From the NCBI GenBank assembly GCA_916610825.1, contig OU744448.1, forward strand, positions 9,782,650-9,846,649: a stretch of 64,000 bases of DNA, given 5' to 3'. The stretch comes from Haliclystus octoradiatus. Its lineage: Eukaryota; Cnidaria; Staurozoa; Stauromedusae; Haliclystidae. Shown here in pieces: positions 52,613 to 61,600 of the stretch; the first letter of the stretch is position 1; each line of letters opens with the position of its first letter. Below the pieces are notes generated by a model. The model was given only the letters and a program-made list of their open reading frames with translations. It did no database searches and was not told where the DNA came from. Made by a program: the position numbers and the translations under genes.

Positions 52613-55600
52613 GTACATTCTGATTTAGGCCTATCGTTTTGCATTCTAATGTTTAATTTTAAACTCTAGTGCATTTCACATACTTTAATCTTAATATTGT
52701 AGCATGAATCAGGGAAAATGCTAGTTTAGGGAATATACCCTCACAAGATCACAAGCAAACTAGTAAACCGCAGCTGCAGATTACTATTAGTTTTGTTGAG
52801 AATATAAACTTAAACGAAATTTTGCTTGCATTTTGCATACATGTTTAGCTGACCTGATTTTCAATTTTCTTGTAGATGAATCCACCACAAACGAAGAGCT
52901 ACCAGAAAAGAAGATACTCACCAATATTGAATGTTATTCCCCGCTGTTAATTCTTCCCTGGAGTCGTGCACATTCATCATCAAACGATGACACAAGTCAA
53001 CGTTTTGAAAAATCGTACGAAGATAGCAATCCCGGAGAATTTGTTTTGAGAGTTTTATTTACAGAATTTACACAATTAGCTGAGAAGAAGATTGAGAGAA
53101 TTTTGAAAGAATCATCGGTAAATCTCATTAACATGTAATTATCACACCTTATTCAAATGTTATTTTGTTAAAGCATGGTTAAAGTAGTGTACTTAAATCA
53201 GCGAAAACATTACTACAGTTTACTACAGTATTATGTGATTTGTGGTTTGAGTCAAATAAAGATTTATTGACTTCCGTTGTTTCCATAATTTGCTGGGAGA
53301 TATTTTAAATTTATGTTAGTCTTTTACAAATCGAAAATAATTTGACTTGTAGAAACAAATGCTATTTTTAAATTAAAGGCAAAAATCAAATTAAGACAAA
53401 TATAATTATTTTCAGACACCTCCAAAATTTTATCCAATCGGCTTTGTTTTGGTAAAATTTTTCACGCAATGCATTTCCGGGCATCAAAAGTCCAAAAATG
53501 TTTGTTTACATTCAATCATGTTATGGAGTATGCGGTTAGATCAACAAACTGTGAGATGAGTTCCAATAACTTGCTGAAAAATATCATAATAATTTAAAAT
53601 ATGTGATAGACTTGCACATTTAGCAAAAATGGTCAAAGGTGATCTAACATTGAAATCAAAAAATGGAGGAAGTAGCAGCAGTAGTTTTCAGAACACAGAA
53701 ACTGGCCTTTATACTCAAAGAAATGATGATTTGAATGCTAGTTTTAGATCGCTTCCCGCAGAAAGAACATCAACAAGTCAGGACGATGAAAGTACTTTAT
53801 CAAAATCCTTAGACATGAATCATCAATTTTTAGCTTCAGCAGCAGTTGTTGACCATCATGAAAATATTGATCAAAATCCAGGAGAAACAGCGCTGACTTT
53901 ATTACTTGCAGAATTTTCAACTTACGTACAAATTAAAATTGAGAAAGCTATCAAATCGGTAAGTTTTCATTTTTTGAACATCTATTCTTGTTGTTCGTTT
54001 TCATTTGTCAAAATTTAACTCAACTTCGTTTGCTCTTTTCTTAAATGAAAAGGAGCTTCGTCTAATTTTCACGCCTTGTTGCAAGAGTGATTTGAATAAT
54101 TTTTGCATCGTCAACTGGTTTCAATTTCTACAATTTATGATTACAATGAATGAATATCATGATATATACCCGGGGATATACCTTATTTTTTATATTTTGC
54201 AAAGTTTACCATGTTAATTCCTGAAGCTATTTTTCCTCGGCTGGCGAATTTTTTTAAAATAAAACCAATAAAATATTCTATCTCCGTTCAAAAGATCAAT
54301 ATGTTTTCCTCGAATTCACATCGCATGTTTTTGTTTGATTCTGAACTAACAATATATCATGTAATTTGATAATGTTTTAATTAAATAGAAAACCTGCCTG
54401 CCTCAATATTTGCTTTTGGACTTTGATTTTAAACTTGTACTTTCGTCATAGCTTAAATTTTTGCCAATCTATTATTTTATTGTTAGCCTATTATTTTAAT
54501 CTGATTTCGACCTACATATTATATGTTCTAACCTTGTTTTGTTTGATATCACCATGAATATAACCTTGTTCTGGAATGACTCACTTGTATTTTAGAAGTA
54601 AACTACCCAAATCTTTGTATCAAGAGAAACATGGGATTGTTTATTTTTACGTTAATAATATTCATCGTACGATAATCTTGTGTAAATCCGATGCTTTCGA
54701 CAATTTTTTGACATGTTTTAAATAATTTAATTTAATGTTATAATATAATTTAATCCTTACTGTCTTTAATCTTTAATGATGCACCTAAAGAGTAGGCCTA
54801 CAAGATATAGACTCAAGTATGTGCACTACTGAGAATAACTGAATCTTCTAAATAGGCTAAATAGGAATTCAACTTGTCTGGACAGACGTGAATGACGCTA
54901 CATTGTCTCATTATCGAAGCTTTGCAGTAATGAGGTCAACCCATAAAAATTGAAATTCAAAATGTCTACTTTTCAACTTGTTGTACTAACTTTGTTTAAA
55001 GATTGACTATTCCAAATCTTGAAATACGGAGATTCAATTTTAAGTAGGCCTATCGTCAGCTTATGTTTTTATTTTTTTGATCATAAAGAGCGAGCGCGTT
55101 CACACTAACTATCAAGCATTCATCCATCGTAGCAGTTACACAATTTTTGAATTTGTCAATGTTGTGGACGAATCCTGTAGACAAATTAAATGCGTAGTTG
55201 GGCACTACACGCTTATAATCTACTAAAGTTGTTTATAAAATTACAAACTTCTGACTTTTGGTCAGTTTAGCTCAGACTTCTGGAATCCCTACTTTTCTTG
55301 TACACTGATTACAACTATCGAACATATTACAAACCATGTTTCTTGCCTTAATAAATGCAGTCACACAATCCATATCACAAACACAGCCTTGTACAAGCCG
55401 TAAGCACTATATCTGCTCCATGCAAACCTTTTCTAATTCGGAATAAATGTTATGACGTAAGTTTAGTCAATCTTGGAACTTATCTTAAAATTAATTTAGA
55501 TCCCTTAATTTTAGTACGATACATTAAAAATTGTGTATACACACTCTGCACAATTAAATGTAGGCTAAATGGACATATTGGTGAATTGTCATTCTAAAAT

Positions 55601-58600
55601 ATGACAATATGACGTCATATTCAAACGTAATTCTGCAATTTGATTGGTTGATCCGTATGGGCAATACAAGGTAAACATTTTTTCGAAAATTCCTGTCGAA
55701 ATTTGTCGGTAAAAGTTTGCCAGATTCTCAAAGCTGAAGAAGAATAGGAAACTTCAATTTATTACTGAAGAAATAATATCAACAAAGCTACCTCTATTTG
55801 AGAAGGATTAATTCAAGATTCGAGCGACCTTCCGCAATATAGAAAAATTTGATTGTGAAATTTTTGTAGTCATATTTACTACACTTGTGGCGAATGCTTT
55901 CAACACTTCAGTCGTGTCTTCCGCCATTTGCCGTGTAGTAAATATGAATTACAAACACGGCAAAGTGTATGGCAACCCTTTAATGATTGATCTGCCTAGG
56001 TTATCGCAAAATGTGAGATTCGGAGAACCTGATTACTGTTTGGCCAGCTCAATTTTTACAGTGATTTCAATTCTTTACTTAAGTTTGTTTTTTTTATATA
56101 TAGTGATTTCAATTCTTAAGTTTGTTTTTATATATAAACTTTTGATTGTAGGATTTCACGTCTATTTCATTGGAAATTCAAGTTTTGCTTTGAAAACCAA
56201 TTTTGGAAATTTCAATCCAGTTTCAATCCAAAAACGAAAACTTGATTCACAGATTCATGCTAAAACCCTTAAAACACCCTGCTCCTACCTACTACTTGTA
56301 AATTAACATTATAGTTAATAACCTAGACCTTAACAGGATCCCTGTTACTTTTTAATTATTTTCCATTACTTTTAATGTTACTTTTTAATTTCCTTTTTAT
56401 TGTTACTGTTATTTAATATCACTTCAACAAGATGAACTACTCTGTACTTCACTCTCATCTACTCCGCTAAATAGATAAACGTTTTGATATTTTTCTATAA
56501 TAGGAAAGATTGTTGTCAAAGTCGTTACAGCGTGGGGAGGATCATCAATTTGATCAGGTAAAACATCCAAGGTCCAACAACCACCGACAGTTACAAATTG
56601 CCCTTGTTTTTTATTCTTTAAAATGATTTGCATGTTCATTATTTTGAAACATATTTTGATGATAATTATCTAAAAATTCCTAAATTGTTACCATGGATGT
56701 TTAAATATAATTATTGTTATCAGTCACCAGAAAACTTCTGAAATATCAGGGAAGAGAAATTTCAATCCTTGAAGAAAGGATAACAAAAGATAAGGCTTAA
56801 GCCTTTACGGTTACTCGGAGTCCCACACGTTTATTTTGCAATTATCAGATCATTTACTAAAATATTGAAAACATACCATTACTCCTATCAATGCATTCAT
56901 AGACACAATATATATCTATTATATTAATACAAGGTTGTTTTTTATCATTACAATTGTTATAATTAGATACTGGATCTGAAGTTACTTAAATAGTAAATTA
57001 CTTAACTGCTTACTTAACTTACTAAGTAAAGTAAGTAACTAAGTAACTAAGTTACTTTTGCCTCATCTTTCTTTCAATTTGATATTATGCTCTGTTTTAA
57101 CAAACATTGAGCATTCTCACATACACATGTTCACCTCAGATTATAATATATTCCTTGAAGAATAAGTATATGTTATTAGACCCTTCCAGGCATCCAGAGC
57201 AGGCTAACCTATTTCATATTCACCACCAATGGACATTTTAACATTATTTCAACAGCACCGTTTAGTGCTTTTCAATTTCATAAATTGAGAGTATCAGAGT
57301 GGATAGATATTGCAAAGTGTCTCTGGCTGCACAATGCATTCGCTAAACCAATGTGATAATTCCTTTTGCATCAAGCAGCACACACACACCTAAAAAATTA
57401 AGCTATGGATTAGAAAAGGGAATATAGGCCTAATAATAAACCATCAAACAATGATTAAAGAAACAGTTAGATGTATCTTTGTAGACCTGTGCCACATGCC
57501 TCTGTACTCCACTTTACCAACGGCTGTTTCTTATAGGGGACGTGTAACTTTACGTTGAATGAAGTGATGCGCTCATTACAAAACAGCAGAATGACCAATC
57601 ACAGCTTAGCATGGGCAACCTTAAATGGTGATTCATCTATTTTCTAATTCGTGAAATTATTTGTGGCATCTTTGTGAGTTGAAATATGCTTAGCTGTGAC
57701 TCATTCTGATTTTTTGTAATGAGCTCATCACTTCATTCGTTATAAAGTTACATGTCCCCTACAAGAAGTGGCTGTTGGTAAAGTGGAGTGAAGGCGCATG
57801 TGGCACAGGTTAACTATCTTTGACACTATCATCTTCCAGATTTTTAGCTCAACCAAAAACTTGATTGCTTGGTCAGTGTGTATTGTAAATAGTGAAAGAC
57901 AGCATATCATGCTACATCAATGTGCTTCATTACTATTAATTGCTCATTTATATTAGTAGACCTATTATTTGATCTAAATATAAAATTTCCATGATGATCA
58001 CATGGAACATAATTTGATTTTCACAGAGAAAGAAGGCATATAGTGGATACATGATTTGATTTACATCAGACAGTGTTGTAGCATAATGATGTTTACTGGT
58101 CTTTGTTTTAGCTTCTTAGCTCATTAAGCTCAGTATCAGAACATTGTCTCACATCTCTGTTGAGAACATTATTCCAGTGGTATGAAAAACAGGTGAGTGA
58201 CCATATTACCTACAAATCTAGGTACAAAGTAAAAAGTTTAAATGGAATCAGGGTCTGACAAAAGTGGGGATCCTGGAATCCTAGATCCTTGAAGACTAGA
58301 GAAAATTCAGGAGAATATGATGAAAATATTTTCAAGATTCCGGAAGGCTAAATCTTTTGTTGGACACTGAATGGAATAGAGAATGTCGAGACTAGCACTC
58401 CTGAGTCTTGAGAAAATAGATAAAATAGAAGAATTATTTAAAGCTTATATAATCCATAAAATGATATGTTTATTTTTTCAATAAGTTTCCAGAGATGTAG
58501 TTTTACCATAGTTACCAATCTTGCTTAGCCCCCCTATTGATGCAACTGAAATATGAGACTTCGAGCGCAGTGGGAAAATTAATGGACCGATCATGAACAT

Positions 58601-61600
58601 TTCAGTAGTGAATTTAATGCGTAAACCAGCTACTCAATGGGGGATATTTATCAAATCGGAAAACAAAAGAGAGGGTAATAAATGGATTGAATTGTGATTT
58701 CTAAAATTCTAAATTACATGTTTCGCTGTTCATCCACAAATCATCAACAGCAAAATACAAAAAACATCCAAAAATTGGTTATGATGAAGATATGATATTG
58801 TGAAAAATACAACTCTTGGCTACCAGTCAAGTTTGTTATGCAGCAATTTTGATTTCTCAACATGACCTCTGATGTGCAATAACGAAAGTAGGAGGAAAGA
58901 CATCAGTTTGCTATTATGCTCACATTATGTTAAGGCATTAGAGAGACATTGGTCACTGATGTGGAAGTACCTATACTATTTGATCTGTAAGGTTGGTAAT
59001 AGACATGTATTCACTTTCTAAAATAATGTTTGACTTTATATTATTTGCTTAGACCGGTAAAGAATTGGAAGATGTTGGTCGTAGCCGCAGTCCAACCAAG
59101 GGGAAAGGGTGAGTATCTAATTTAGTTGCAATGTTATAAATGTTTAGAAACCGTCTTCCAATTTTCCTATATATTGTTTTGTGGGCGCCAAAGACCAAAA
59201 CAGCTGATGATCTATGTGATTCCTGATCAGTGATAATGCGTATTTGTGTTGTGAACCCCTCTTATGTTACTGCAAACAATATGAAATCCTGCAACATTTG
59301 CCACTTTTTCTCAAGGTTTGGCCTATATATAAACATTTTCTATTTTCTTCTGAAATCTCTGATTGCAGAATCACCCACTTTATCGGACCCCATTGTATTG
59401 GTATTTGTACAGCATTTGCTTTCATCAATTTTTTAACAAAATTAATTAAGTTGGAGTAAGGATTGCTGGAAGACACTCTCATACTCAAGAGTACCTATGG
59501 TCAATATCAAGCTTATTAATTTGCCTACTTTTTTACCAAGCTGAGACAAAAATATGTAGGCCTAAAGCCATTCTTGATCGACAGTTACCTTGAAATTTTA
59601 TCCAATCTGCAGTTTTACAAATATGAAAATTATGAGAGAGACAAATTGATTTTACTCAAACTGCTGTTATTCAAATTTATGTTCTATTAAATCAATTTTC
59701 TGAAAAATGACATCGTTATGTGGGAAAATTATGAACAAAATCTGTCAACCTGGATTTCTATCTATAGACTTTCTAATATAATCTAAAATTCTAAATAATT
59801 GACTTTTATTCTGTGCCGTACTAAAACAAATGTATGCCGTACTCAGACCATGTAGTCACTTGTCATATTTAGTTTTGGTTTGTTTATCACATACTGCAAT
59901 GGTTGATGATTTGAAAGTTGTTTGTTCACACTTTTTTTTGCAAATTTCTATTCTCAGGGGAGCTGAGTCACCACGTCTTGCTTCAAAAATGCCAGTCAAA
60001 GAAAAGGATCCGCTATGGGAGAGACGAGATGTAAGAATACCTGTTTCAAACATGTTGATCATGATTTGGGGGTTTATTTTTATACTGGGATTTATTCGTA
60101 AATTATAATCTGGTTAGTGATTCATAAGTTTTTCAACAATAGGACGAAGTCTAAGTACGGGAATAATAACTTGCATTAATTATCATTTTGACCACTGCTT
60201 ACAAAAATATTTAATTATAAACCAGATTTATCTGGAAAGTACCAGATTTATTACGGTAAATGAAATAGTCAAAAGATGATTGGATTTAAAGAGAAAGAAA
60301 TATGATTTGTACTAAATCCTGACAAACAAGCTCTTTCTGATGTGAAAGCTGCTGCAATTGATCTGCAGTGTTGTACCTGAGTGTTAAATTAACAGGGGTA
60401 GAAAATGTTGGGACCACTGGGACCGGAGGTCGCAGGCACATTTTTCTAAAACTAAAAGTATTCTGAATCTTTAAATAATTTTAATTATGAAACCGAACAA
60501 GAGTTGCATTAGGATGAAACTAATTACTTAATTCATCAAAAAGGTCAGTTTAAATTGCTTGACCTGGAAAATGTTTGTGAAAATATTTGCAGGCACTTCT
60601 AAGGCAAAATTATGCGGTCGCAGGCACTGAAAAATGTTTTTGACCCCTATTTAATAGAGCAGCTCACCTAGTTTTATGGGGGTGATAATGGTATCCTTGA
60701 ATCCTTAATCTACATTAATATTAAATCCTGGGTGAGCTTAGTCTATGCGCAGATCCAAATAATATTTTAGAATTAGTAGGTTCTGCATAATGCCGACAGT
60801 AAGCTTGCGCTGGGTTGCATTGGTGGAGTTACTGAAATGTGAGAAAACCATTGGTCGTCTATTGAACATCAACCAATCACAATCTGATTCTTGCTTGACA
60901 GAACATTGCTAGAGATTGGCTTGTAAACAATAGAGAAACAGTAATTTTCTCACGTTTCATCCACTCCCCCAATTCAAACCAGTGCAAGGTTTCTGTCAGT
61001 GTTACGCAGACCCTACTAATCCTACAACAATTTTGGGGTATGCGCTCAGACTTTTGTCACAATTTCTGAAGCAATGAATGCCAACTTTAGGAGCTATAGG
61101 AATTTTAGAATGGAAACACATGTTCAAAGTTAGGTGTTATAATAATTTGAACATTCAATTACAAACTATTCTTTGATGGCTATTAAATGTCTTTTAGAGT
61201 TTTTATCTGCTTGCAAAATGTTTAAATATTCGCTCAGCTTGTAGCCATGCAGTCTTTTGAATTTTGCTGAACCTGGCACTAGCGATTAATTATTTTTAAA
61301 ATTAGCTGAATATTGATTTTCTTTAACTACAAGATTAGGACCTGCATGTCTTTTTAATTTATTTCCTTGACTTTATATAAATAATAATAATTTATTTATT
61401 TGTTTGTTTTGATAGTTGGCTGTTGAATTTATATTCTGTTTGGTTTTGATTGAAGTCTTGAAACAGGTATACCTTTTATAGTTTAATTGTATCTATTATG
61501 GGAACACACTATTTACAACTATTTTAATACAAATCTGCTTGACAACAATATCATTTATGTATTATTAATTTAACAATTATCCCAGTTCAGTCAGCCAGTA

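Noticed and set aside
55887..56306. Possible third FRY first exon
   Set aside because: The frame starts with GTG and lacks the PGE-x-VL segment, and I saw no compelling donor in the right phase.
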